Source: Chitinophaga rhizosphaerae
Lineage (GTDB): Bacteria; Bacteroidota; Bacteroidia; Chitinophagales; Chitinophagaceae
Direction: 5' to 3'
Assembly (NCBI RefSeq): GCF_003958645.1
Contig: NZ_RXLO01000017.1
Location: 1 to 64,000 of the forward strand
DNA length: 64,000 nucleotides
Position 1 is the stretch's first letter. Each line of letters begins with the position of its first letter. The notes under the pieces are model-generated. The model had not been told where the DNA came from, did not search any database, and saw nothing but the letters and a program-made list of their open reading frames with translations. This document shows positions 53,348-61,476 of this stretch, one piece after another. A program made the position numbers and the translations under genes.

Positions 53348-54121
53348 ATGGCGGGACTGAGCCACAAACAGGCCATCGGTAAAGAGAACTTATTCAGATA
53401 CAACTGAAAGGAATTGCAAACGAAGGAGTTTACTAATGATCCGGGGCAAGAATGGTACAATTATGGATCCAGGTTGTATGACGCGCAAGATGGTCGATGG
53501 CATGTGATCCTTCCGTAGGTGAACGAAAGAGAATCATTATCTCCAATAAACTATGTAAGGAATTATACAATTCTACGTATAGATCTTACTGGTACTCTTG
53601 ACGCCAGGTACGAAGATGAAAATGGCATGTTACTGGCCAAAACCCAAGATGGCAATAGTGCCACGGTTACCATCGTGAATAGTAGTAATTCCACATTTTT
53701 AGAGGAATATACCAATGGTGATTATCTAAAAAATTTCACTGGCGCTACTTAATTGCTTGATGCGTAAAAATGGGGCAATCCTCAGTCTAAAATATACAAA
53801 ACGGCTGGAAGAGAGGTAGTGTTGGCGGAATTAAAACATATCCCGTATCTTGGCTTAACAAAGGTCTGACTGGTTTGGTGTGGACGATTGGAATTTATAA
53901 TGCTTTAAATACACAATCTGCTTATGAAAATAAAGAGATCGGGACACCACAAATGTTACTGGAACAAGGGTCAAGTGCATTTTCAACTTTAGGAGGAGTT
54001 GAAGGCGCTGCATGGGGTATCGGTTGGGAAATAGGACATGGAATACCCCAAAATTCCAGGTTACCATGAGAATGTACGAGCCCCCTTGAGGAACTTGTTA
54101 GGTATTGAAGTTAAAGATTAA
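53348..54121 (+). pseudogene. displaced RHS tip, multiply broken
   Basis: It starts with the RHS-core block (MAGLSHKQAIGKENLFRYN), then a TGA, then KELQTKEFTNDPGQEWYNYG, RLYDAQDGRWHVILP and a TAG. It goes on in frame with NERESLSPINYVRNYTILRI and DARYEDENGMLLAKTQDG. After another stop and shift, a helical tip follows (GLTGLVWTIGIYNALNTQS, GGVEGAAWGIGWEIGHGI), ending in a shifted frame as NLLGIEVKD. The membrane gene at 54128 is its partner by position. Confidence 0.65.
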
Positions 54122-54127
54122 TACGCG

Positions 54128-54514
54128 ATGATTTTTAAGGTGTTCTTTTATCATTACTACCAGGTGTATAACCGTTATATCACCTCGGGGTCTCCAGCTT
54201 TTTCCGGAATTTTGGCATTTGCAGCGATGTTGTCACTTTTAATCAATTGTATACTCAGCACATATAGCGTGCATGTAAAGTGCCAGCCAGTTGGCAAATA
54301 CCCAATGCTGTTTGTAGTTGCATTATCATTATTCGCCTCTATCTATTTTTACTTCCTATACGGGAAAGGCGAAACCATACTTGCCGAAAAACCTGCGTTC
54401 TTCAAGAGCCGAAAATTAAGTATTGCAATTGTAGCAGTAGTATCTACCCTCATAATTCTGACAATGTTTGCGGGGCCGATTTACTACAAAATGATTCTTA
54501 ACCAATGCCGGTGA
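54128..54514 (+). CDS. 128-aa membrane protein, putative immunity (paralogue of 49968)
   Basis: The protein is 128 aa with three hydrophobic segments and starts MIFKVFFYHYYQVYNRYITS. It is the same length as its homologue at 49968 and shares its beginning, a central C(Q)xVGKYxML block and the end GPIYYKMILNQCR. It starts 6 bp after the broken tip. The toxin is degraded, but this gene remains open. Confidence 0.6.
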   Translation: MIFKVFFYHYYQVYNRYITSGSPAFSGILAFAAMLSLLINCILSTYSVHVKCQPVGKYPMLFVVALSLFASIYFYFLYGKGETILAEKPAFFKSRKLSIAIVAVVSTLIILTMFAGPIYYKMILNQCR

Positions 54515-54555
54515 CTCCGTATAAAAATCGAATATCTGGTAAACAAGTAAAACGA

Positions 54556-54571
54556 GCGCCTCAACAGGCGC
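54556..54571 (+). terminator. weak hairpin after the membrane immunity gene
   Basis: A 6-bp stem (GCGCCT / AGGCGC) with loop CAAC. No T-run follows, so the assignment is tentative. Confidence 0.3.
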
Positions 54572-54680
54572 CCGTCATTGTAAATGCATACAGAATAACA
54601 CTCCGGAAAAAAAAACGTGCAAAGTATTTCTCGTTATTAATAGATGTGCCAGTAGGTTTTGGACGGAGTAAGTCAGATCA

Positions 54681-55436
54681 CCGCCCCAGCAGCTGTACCT
54701 GGCGAGCATGGTGCCGGAGAAGGCGGCCGTGGAAATCGCGACGTTCAGCAATATCGATGCTTCCCGGACGGACAAGCCAGTTGGATACCCTGAAGATCCG
54801 CAGGCCGATAAAAACGCTTTCGTCGCCAAACTGAACGGTAAAGACGCCGACCGCCGCATCGGGCCGAGCCTGGTGCTGAAGGTAAAGTCCGGGGATACGG
54901 TGCGCCTAGGCGCAAGAGCTTTCTATTAATCCCAGGGGCCTGACAAAGCGCAGAAAACATCCGCACCCGCCGCCGACATGGCCGCATCGCTGATCCGTGC
55001 GTTCGGTAACCCGGGCGCTGCGGTGGCCGACGGGCACGGCGGATCGGAAGGCTCGAACGGTACGCCCTTCAACAACAACTTCGTGAACGACAGCTGGAAC
55101 CGGATGAAGGAACGGGACCCCAAATCCCCGAACAACCCCGACCGGCCCAAAGCGTACTTAAACTTTGTACTGTTCGACGAGAACTTTAACTTAGTGGAAG
55201 GCTCCAGCGGCGTGAAACAGGTGGCCGCCCAGCCGGACGAGCTGCAGACCCTGGCGCAGGACAACATTATCATGGAGAAATCCGGGTTCCTGTATGTCTA
55301 CACCAGCAACGAAACGCAGCAGGACGTGTTCTTTGACAACGTGACGGTGGCATTGGCGGGTACGCCTGTGCTGGAGGAGACGCATTATTATCCGTTTGGG
55401 TTGTCGATGGCGGGGTTGAGTGATAAACAGGCCATT
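54681..55436 (+). repeat. duplicate of the end of the RHS gene (matches 39483-40236)
   Basis: About 755 bp match the full-length RHS gene almost base for base, ending at the PFGL..MAGLS-coding block. A TAA at 54927 replaces AAA of the full-length gene and stops the frame. This supplies long homology for recombination with the RHS chassis genes. Confidence 0.85.
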
Positions 55437-56333
55437 GGGGAGGCGAACAACTTCAAGTACAACGGAAAAGAATTACAGTCGAAGGAATTTACCAACGGCA
55501 CAGGTTTAGAGTGGTATGATTATGGGGCGAGGATGTATGATGCGCAGATTGGTAGGTGGCATGTTGTGGATCCTCTGGCTGATAAAATGCGTAGGCACTC
55601 TCCATATAATTATGCGTTTGATAATCCTGTTAGGTTTATAGATCCGGATGGCATGGCACCGAATGATCCACCTACAAGAGTAACTAGTACGATGGATGAG
55701 TATAAGACACTGCATGTTACAGCTTCTAGTTCCTCTTCAAGTAAAGTAGTAACTACAGAAAATGGTATTACTTATACAACTACGAAAACTTCAACTACTA
55801 GTGTAACCAATCTTGTATTCTCAGATCCCAGAGTAAAAACGGAAGAGGGAGCAGTGATAACAACTACAACTTCTAATGTAGTGGCGACAAATAGTGATAA
55901 TGAGGTTGTTGCTAATATAACAACTACTAAACAAGCGTCAGTCGCAAGAGGAGAATCAGATTTTGATGTTAGTTCACTTCAAAGTGTAACAAAGGATTTA
56001 GAGAACTTTAGGAATACTAATAAGATTCAGTATAATGACTATAGAATTAATAAAACGAGTGACTTTTTGGATAAAGCATTAGGTCTGGGAGCTTTGCCAT
56101 TAGGTGGTGCTGTTAAAGTGCCAGGTAAATTGGGTGATCTTCTTGGAGCAGTTGGAGCGCCGGCTAGTGCGGATCAGGCAATGGGAGCCGTAGGTAAAAG
56201 AATATTGCCGGAAAATTCTCCAATAGACCTTACGCCACGAGCGTCGACTGCATTGGATGGAAGAGCATATAGAAATGAGCCTACAGGCGCATCCAAAAAG
56301 GTGATAGATTTTATTTACGGATTATTTAAATGA
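54978..56333 (+). CDS. RHS C-terminal fragment with intact tip
   Basis: From the ATG at 54978 the frame encodes 451 aa: about 150 residues of the RHS core (ASLIRAFGNPGAAVADGHGG), the junction EETHYYPFGLSMAGLSDKQA, the complete RHS-associated core (ARMYDAQIGRWHVVDPLADK, AFDNPVRFIDPDGM), and a tip from residue 230. The tip starts Ser/Thr-rich (TASSSSSSKVVTTENGITYT) and has a helical end (KVIDFIYGLFK). I do not recognise a toxin family. The frame is open upstream to the stop at 54927. It overlaps the next gene by an ATGA, so the pair is translated together. Confidence 0.75.
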   Translation: MAASLIRAFGNPGAAVADGHGGSEGSNGTPFNNNFVNDSWNRMKERDPKSPNNPDRPKAYLNFVLFDENFNLVEGSSGVKQVAAQPDELQTLAQDNIIMEKSGFLYVYTSNETQQDVFFDNVTVALAGTPVLEETHYYPFGLSMAGLSDKQAIGEANNFKYNGKELQSKEFTNGTGLEWYDYGARMYDAQIGRWHVVDPLADKMRRHSPYNYAFDNPVRFIDPDGMAPNDPPTRVTSTMDEYKTLHVTASSSSSSKVVTTENGITYTTTKTSTTSVTNLVFSDPRVKTEEGAVITTTTSNVVATNSDNEVVANITTTKQASVARGESDFDVSSLQSVTKDLENFRNTNKIQYNDYRINKTSDFLDKALGLGALPLGGAVKVPGKLGDLLGAVGAPASADQAMGAVGKRILPENSPIDLTPRASTALDGRAYRNEPTGASKKVIDFIYGLFK

Positions 56334-56815
56334 TTATTATAGTGAGAAAGACAAGGATTAAATTTTGGTATCCATTGCTTATAATAGTTTCAGTTATTTT
56401 TTTCTTGACTAAGGATAAGTTATATTATTTAGTGTTCCAGCCTGGGCGAAAATATGGAGTTGCCTTTAATGCAGAACGAGCGAGGCTTGGTATAGCAGTG
56501 CTGCCTGATACTTGGGTGACAAATGACAAGTTAAGTGAAACGAAGGTGTGGTATCCTGTTAACAGACCTGATAGCGGAAGTTTTAGGAGTTCCAAGATTG
56601 TAGTAGTGAAATCAGGAAGTATACTTTATGATGGAGATACTTATCTCAGAATAGTAAGGGATAAATATGAGAAATTGACTGTTGGGTATAGGTATACCGA
56701 CACAAGCGTTTGGGAGTACAAATATTATAATCCGTCGATTGGCACTGACGAGAATAACATCACAAAGTATAGAGCAGACAGCATATTAAATAATTGGGGA
56801 TTGGAATATAAATAG
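56330..56815 (+). CDS. membrane-anchored putative immunity protein
   Basis: The protein is 161 aa with an N-terminal transmembrane anchor (FWYPLLIIVSVIFFL) and a soluble part of about 125 aa (ERARLGIAVLPDTWVTN, SSKIVVVKSGSILYDGDTYL). The ATG is inside the stop codon of the tip gene. The family is not recognised. A hairpin follows, so the tip and this gene form one unit. Confidence 0.6.
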   Translation: MIIIVRKTRIKFWYPLLIIVSVIFFLTKDKLYYLVFQPGRKYGVAFNAERARLGIAVLPDTWVTNDKLSETKVWYPVNRPDSGSFRSSKIVVVKSGSILYDGDTYLRIVRDKYEKLTVGYRYTDTSVWEYKYYNPSIGTDENNITKYRADSILNNWGLEYK

Positions 56816-56834
56816 TTGTTTTATGCTAAATAGC

Positions 56835-56861
56835 AAAGCCCGTGTATATCGCACGGGCTTT
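56835..56861 (+). terminator. hairpin after the 56330 immunity gene
   Basis: A 10-bp stem (AAAGCCCGTG / CACGGGCTTT) with a 7-nt loop and a short T-rich end. Confidence 0.6.
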
Positions 56862-56938
56862 ATGTCATAATAGAACAGTTTTAATTTTTCTGTTAGCGAT
56901 AAAAGAATCAAGGAACTCGAACACGAGTTCTTTGTCTT

Positions 56939-57054
56939 TTAAGGAGAGTTTAACGGCTATTCGAAATACTGGAGGAAAGGTAACACAAAGCGTCAATCAG
57001 GCTGCAACAAAAAATGCGGAAACTAATGGAAAGTACTTTCAAGGTGTATGGTAA
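56939..57054 (+). pseudogene. end of a lost toxin tip
   Basis: The frame reads KESLTAIRNTGGKVTQSVNQ and AATKNAETNGKYFQGVW with a stop. It has no recognisable upstream part. The small membrane gene at 57106 follows. Confidence 0.4.
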
Positions 57055-57105
57055 TGCTTCCAAAGGATAAAGTTAAGGAACAAAGCAAGTTAGGAACAAA
57101 CTAGT

Positions 57106-57480
57106 ATGACAAAAATATTTGTTGTGATGAAAAAAAATGTACGTAAAAAAGGAAGAACTGTTCACCCAAAGTATATACTATGGTTCTTGTTCTTTGTATT
57201 TGTTGTGGGTACGTTATTGTTTAAAATCGGTAAAAACCAAGTGGCCAACTATTTTTTAAATAGAGATGTATTGTATACAAAGGGAGTAATTATCGATGAG
57301 AAAAACTATATGGGTAATAGTCCTGTGAGTCACGAATTTTCATATTCATATGAGTTTATTTTAAATGGGAAGGTTTATAAAAATAATTCACATAATTCAA
57401 AGTATTTGGTCGGCGATTCCGTAAATATCAAATACTCTAGGAATTGGCCTGGGTTTAATAAAATTGCCGATAATCAATAG
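57106..57480 (+). CDS. single-helix membrane protein (DUF3592-like), putative immunity
   Basis: The protein is 124 aa with a transmembrane segment (YILWFLFFVFVVGTLLF) and a beta-rich part (YSYEFILNGKVYKNNSHNSK, VGDSVNIKYSRNWPGFNK). The plan matches the genes at 51478 and 57865. An ATG at 57127 is an alternative start. Confidence 0.5.
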   Translation: MTKIFVVMKKNVRKKGRTVHPKYILWFLFFVFVVGTLLFKIGKNQVANYFLNRDVLYTKGVIIDEKNYMGNSPVSHEFSYSYEFILNGKVYKNNSHNSKYLVGDSVNIKYSRNWPGFNKIADNQ

Positions 57481-57504
57481 TGAGGATTATGTCTTAGGTA
57501 TATC

Positions 57505-57615
57505 CAAATGGAATTAGGCGGGAAAGTCGTGGTTGAAAAAGACGGAATAATATTGACAATTTATCTATTTGTAATTTTTATTTTACTATTCGTGTTGACG
57601 TTTGTTCTTCAGTGA
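57505..57615 (+). pseudogene. remnant of the PIN-toxin immunity family
   Basis: A frame reads GKVVVEKDGIILTIYLFVIF then ILLFVLTFVLQ and a stop. It matches the C-terminal membrane part of the relic at 48351 (LTIYLVLNFILLFVLMFAF). Only the 3' end survives. Confidence 0.5.
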
Positions 57616-57668
57616 ATTTTAGCTGTATTTCCGATGAATTAAGCGTTAAGTCTTTCGCGCTGATAAAT

Positions 57669-57698
57669 CAAAAGTGCCCCTTGAGTGGGGCACTTTTG
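57669..57698. terminator. hairpin terminator
   Basis: A perfect 13-bp stem (CAAAAGTGCCCCT / complement region AGTGGGGCACTTTTG) between the remnant at 57505 and the next small gene. Confidence 0.7.
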
Positions 57699-57864
57699 CA
57701 AAATAAGCATTTTAAAAAATTGCGCAATTGACGCAGAATAACTGCAACTAGCGCATATACCGAAGCACGATACAACTGTATGTACAACTCTTTCAATATT
57801 GGTATCTGACCAGTAGTGAAAATGGAAATTTACTTTAATGTGATAGTGCAGCATAAAAACTTTT
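57699..57864 (+). other. 165 bp without recognisable gene
   Basis: No gene, repeat or structure identified. It probably held the 3' end of a tip for the following immunity-like gene. Confidence 0.3.
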
Positions 57865-58291
57865 GTGTTTATAGCGGGTATAATATTTTTCGTCGGATCG
57901 TTTTTCTTAATGCCGACGGCATTTCGCAAGTTTAACGTGGCTCAGAATGGAAAATTAGTAAAAATAACCCTTGTGGCGAAGCCCGCTGCGTGCATTGGTA
58001 CGGTCCCTTATTTTGTAACCTTTGATTACAATGGCATAAGGTACGAAAAGCAAACCAGAGGAAGTTTTTGTGAAGAACATAATATTGGGGATTTGATTGA
58101 TATGAAGGTGCTGGATGGAGATACAATGATCATGTGGCCCAGTGACGACGGTGTATTTTAATTTTACGTCAGTTGTAATTCTGGGAATTTTTGGATTGGG
58201 ATGTTCAATTGCGGTATTGGTGAGTAACTACCGGGAAAAAAAGGCTTTTGTGAATGCCAGGAAAGCCCGTTGGGAGAAGAAAAGACGTTGA
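57865..58291 (+). pseudogene. two-helix DUF3592-like immunity gene with frameshift
   Basis: A frame from GTG 57865 reads MFIAGIIFFVGSFFLMPTAF, then TFDYNGIRYEKQTRGSFCEE and GDLIDMKVLDGDTMIMWPSD, and stops at 58161. In the next frame it goes on NFTSVVILGIFGLGCSIAVL and ends in a basic tail (RKARWEKKRR). The complete protein would have two transmembrane segments flanking a soluble part. Confidence 0.5.
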
Positions 58292-58414
58292 TTTGATTCT
58301 TGGGATTAGTTTTTTTATAATCAATCAAAGCTCATTAATAATATACTGATTCAACTGTAGAATTGTAATTTCATTTAGAATATTATATATTACAATTCAT
58401 TAACTGATGTATGT

Positions 58415-58819
58415 ATGACAATTAAGTGTAAAGGCGTTTTTTTAGAAAAAAAGATCATATTGATGTCGATTAGCATTGGCTTGTTGGCGCTAGTGTTGTT
58501 TTTGGCAGTCCCTGCTTTAAAAGGATACCTATACTTTATCAGCATGGTATTAATGTTCATTACTCTTCTTTACATTTTTAAGTTAAATAGATTTGATTTA
58601 TTATTAATTGGTGTTGAGCAAGAAGAAATGCACCTCAGTTTTATTAATAATTCAATCTTCAAAAGAAAAGATATAAGGATAAGGAAGGAACTTGTTAAAG
58701 TGACGCTGGAGAATGACAAGTTGATTTTCTCGATTGACGGTCAGCAGCAGGCGTTGGTTCGCAAAAAGGCAGTGAGTGAATCAGATTGGGAGCAGTTGCA
58801 GAAAGTCTTAATACATTAA
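58415..58819 (+). CDS. two-helix membrane protein, putative immunity (family with 47424)
   Basis: The protein is 134 aa and matches the 133-aa protein at 47424 across its length: start M(I/T)(V/I)KCK, two transmembrane segments, and HLSFINNSIFKRKDIRI and FSIDGQQQALVRKKAVSESD in the soluble part. The upstream tip is missing. Two open copies argue that the protein is still selected. Confidence 0.6.
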   Translation: MTIKCKGVFLEKKIILMSISIGLLALVLFLAVPALKGYLYFISMVLMFITLLYIFKLNRFDLLLIGVEQEEMHLSFINNSIFKRKDIRIRKELVKVTLENDKLIFSIDGQQQALVRKKAVSESDWEQLQKVLIH

Positions 58820-58867
58820 GCTACTATAGAATTGTAAATTGAAAGGAAATACTTTTCAGCCTGTGTC

Positions 58868-59240
58868 CATCGCAGGCATACGCGTTGTTGAAAGACCTGT
58901 GAGCCTGTTCCGGAAGCGGATAGGATCAGCGCGGAGGGGCGGCAGTGCTATCTTGGCGCATCCATAGCGGGTGAAGGCAAGGCAAGGCGCTTCCGGTTCA
59001 ACGTCTACAATGGCGTCTTCACCCGCTATGGATGTGTTGTTGCTTCCCTTTTGTTTTTCAATTAATGATAAAAACGCATGTCTTTAAAACCGGTTCTTTG
59101 AAAAAGTTGCCAGTAGTGCGGAGAAGACGGTAATTATTATCTGTTTGGGTTGACCATGGCGGGGTTGAGTGAAAAGGCGTTGTATAATCCGCAAAACAAA
59201 TATCAATACAACGGCAAAGAGATGCAGAACAAGGAGTTCG
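58868..59240 (+). repeat. copy of the 42838-43250 module
   Basis: About 370 bp match the region from the 3' end of the zinc-ribbon gene to the RHS-core block. The matching order is the gene end, the inverted repeat, a shared AT-rich segment (including AAAACCGGTTCTTTGAAAAA) and the RHS-core block. The zinc-ribbon gene is cut to its last few codons in this copy. Confidence 0.75.
58959..59034 (+). repeat. long inverted repeat upstream of a displaced RHS tip (copy B)
   Basis: A perfect 18-bp stem (CATCCATAGCGGGTGAAG and complement) around a 40-nt loop. Relative to copy A, C-to-T in one arm is matched by G-to-A in the other, and the single mismatch of copy A is paired here. Confidence 0.8.
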
Positions 59241-60153
59241 CAGGTAACGGGGCAGTGGATTGGAGTGGTATGATTATGGGGCGAGGATGTATGATGCGCA
59301 GATTGGAAGGTGGCATGTTAATGATCTATTAAGTGAAAAAGGGAGAAGGTGGAGCCGTATAACTACGCATTTGACAATCCCATTCGGTTTGTCGATCCGG
59401 ATGATATGTGGCCGGATTGGCCAGCCTGGAATGATATTAAGCATGCAGCAAAATATGCGGTTGCTGGTGCCATTGCTACAGTGTTGGGGACAACAGATAA
59501 CGTTTTCGGTACTAATATTAGATCTTCAGCCGCTCCTATAGTAAGCGCACAGAATGATCCTGCAATTGCAAACGGATGGAATGAAGGACTGGGTGAGGCA
59601 GACGTGGGAAGTATGATAGGGGGGCTGTTGAATCTAATAGTGAAGAGGGTTGGCGGCTGGTTCGGTTGTAGTGTTAGCAGGGTCGGGAGGTACTACAGCT
59701 CCTGTGACGGCTACAACTGGAGCAATTGGAGTTGGAATGTCGTTTCACGGCCTTTTTGTGATGAATAATGGAGCTGCTAATCTGGTGTCAAGAAATGGCA
59801 GAGTAAACATTGAGGGTGGATATAGCCATGAACAATCATAACAGCCATTGCCCAATTAGCATGGTGAGCCTGAACTAGATCTAACAGCTACTGGCCCTCA
59901 TTCGAGACTTGGTAGTAATGAGGGGCGCAAAGGTACTTGCAATAAAGCACGTGAATTCGAAGAAAACGGGAAGCCGGTAAAGGATATTTAGTTTACGGAT
60001 CATGGAAGACCTGCGAATCATACCAATCCTCATGAACATCAATGGTTACCCAATCCAGGTTGAGGAGGTAAAGGTGCCCCTATGCATGGAGACGCGCAGC
60101 CTCTTAATGTAGATTATAAAAGATATCTTCCATGGTTACAAAGTCAAAGATAA
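59156..60153 (+). pseudogene. displaced RHS tip with HxH-type nuclease-like end, broken
   Basis: It begins MAGLSEKALYNPQNKYQYNG, continues in a shifted frame with EWYDYGARMYDAQIGRWHVN, and shifts again to EPYNYAFDNPIRFVDPDDMW. The tip ends with LTATGPHSRLGSNEGRKGTC, a TAG, then FTDHGRPANHTNPHEHQWLP and a TGA. The PNPHEHQW-like histidine cluster and FTDHGRP suggest a nuclease-like toxin of the polymorphic toxin type 24 kind (inference). At least four lesions are present. The end overlaps the immunity start by 22 bp. Confidence 0.6.
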
Positions 60154-60569
60154 TTATCAAAGGATCGAATTCAGGAATACTGGATGTTAACCTTGTTGAT
60201 ATACTTCGGTGTATTCAAAATGGGGAACTTTTATTTTGGTCGTTATTTTGGATTGAAGCAATTGGGAAGGGAAGTGACTCAGAAATGTTAGACTTTAAAA
60301 GCTATGTGAAAAATAGTGGTAATGGCATATTGTATAATTATAATACTCTAATTGAACTTTCGAGTAGCTTTACTCAAATAATTGACATCCTCATATGTGG
60401 GGATATGAATCTGGAAAAGCTCAAAAGATATGAATCAGATGAAGATACGATTCGTGAATGTACGTTTGTTATTGAATTGGTTGATTCTTCTTATTGGGAA
60501 GTATCGACCAATGATTTAGCCAGTATTAATAATATTAAAAAAAGATTGTCTGGAGTTACGGAACAATAA
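60132..60569 (+). CDS. putative immunity protein
   Basis: The protein is 145 aa, acidic and cytoplasmic, without signal. It starts MVTKSKIIIKGSNSGILDVN. Its start lies inside the end of the broken tip, as expected for a toxin-immunity pair. I do not recognise the family. A terminator follows. Confidence 0.55.
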   Translation: MVTKSKIIIKGSNSGILDVNLVDILRCIQNGELLFWSLFWIEAIGKGSDSEMLDFKSYVKNSGNGILYNYNTLIELSSSFTQIIDILICGDMNLEKLKRYESDEDTIRECTFVIELVDSSYWEVSTNDLASINNIKKRLSGVTEQ

Positions 60570-60615
60570 TATTTTGAGTGATATACCATATGCTTAGTTT
60601 CTAAAACACAGACTA

Positions 60616-60653
60616 AAAGGGCGCCTTCATTCAGAGGCGCCCTTTCTCTTTTT
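60616..60653 (+). terminator. intrinsic terminator ending the tip array
   Basis: An 11-bp perfect stem (AAAGGGCGCCT / AGGCGCCCTTT) is followed by T-rich sequence. Confidence 0.8.
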
Positions 60654-60809
60654 CGAGAAGAATGCAGGGTCCACATCATCCACCTCCGCAAATTAAATAT
60701 GGAATTCTTTTTGCCGAGTCGGGAATTTATTTTCGGCAGCAGCCTCAATTTCCGCCACTGGAAAGGATCTGGATAATCTCGGACGGCTACTTTTTCAGCC
60801 ATCTATTAT

Positions 60810-61400
60810 TTATCTCATGATGTGTAACCTGATTCCTGGATTGCGCCTCTGAGTGGTGCGCCTTTTTGGAAATCCCAAAGCCTTTCCTACTTTATCCCCC
60901 CCCCCCATCATCGCCTCCTTCACCAAGCCCGCCATGTGCTTGATATTCAGCTTCTGCGTGATATTGAGCCGATGGCATTCCACCGTTCTCAGACTAATAA
61001 ACAATTTCTCCGCGATCTGCTGGTTCGTATGCTCCGACGCGATCAGCGTCAATATCTCCGTTTCCCGCTTCGTCAGTTGCACCTCGCGGCTGGATGGCCG
61101 CTTCCCCATGATCATTTCGGACAGCATGGTCTTTTCGAGCCACTTATCCAGGAACTCCTTGCCGTCGTACGCTTTGTCGATAGCGAAAGGAGGCTCTCCG
61201 GGTCGGTGCTCTTCAGCTGGTAGCCCAGCGCCCCGTTGCGCATTATTTTGCCTACGTTCATCGTTTCTTCGTGGTTGGTCAGGGCAATCACGCGCCCGTC
61301 AGGGTATTAGCCGGAAATCTGCTTGCGGTGTTCCGCGCCTTTAGCGCCCCGGCAACTGGATGTCGACCGGCAGCACGAGTACAAGTACCAGGCAGCCAAT
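60810..61400 (-). pseudogene. NarL/LuxR-type response regulator, broken (copy 2)
   Basis: The C-terminal part (LTKRETEILTLIASEHTNQQ, SLRTVECHRLNITQKLNIKH) is open from 61127. Upstream, in three different frames, parts of the receiver domain remain: LPVDIQLPG, RVIALTNHEETMNVGKIMRN, GALGYQLKSTDPESL and DKAYDGKEFLDKWLEK. At least two frameshifts and one stop separate them. It is related to the fragment at 49146. Confidence 0.7.
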
Positions 61401-61476
61401 TAAAAATTTATTGAATAAGTAATGAAAAATCAATATTTTGAACTTGAATTTCTACCTAAATTCCCGGAATTAACCT

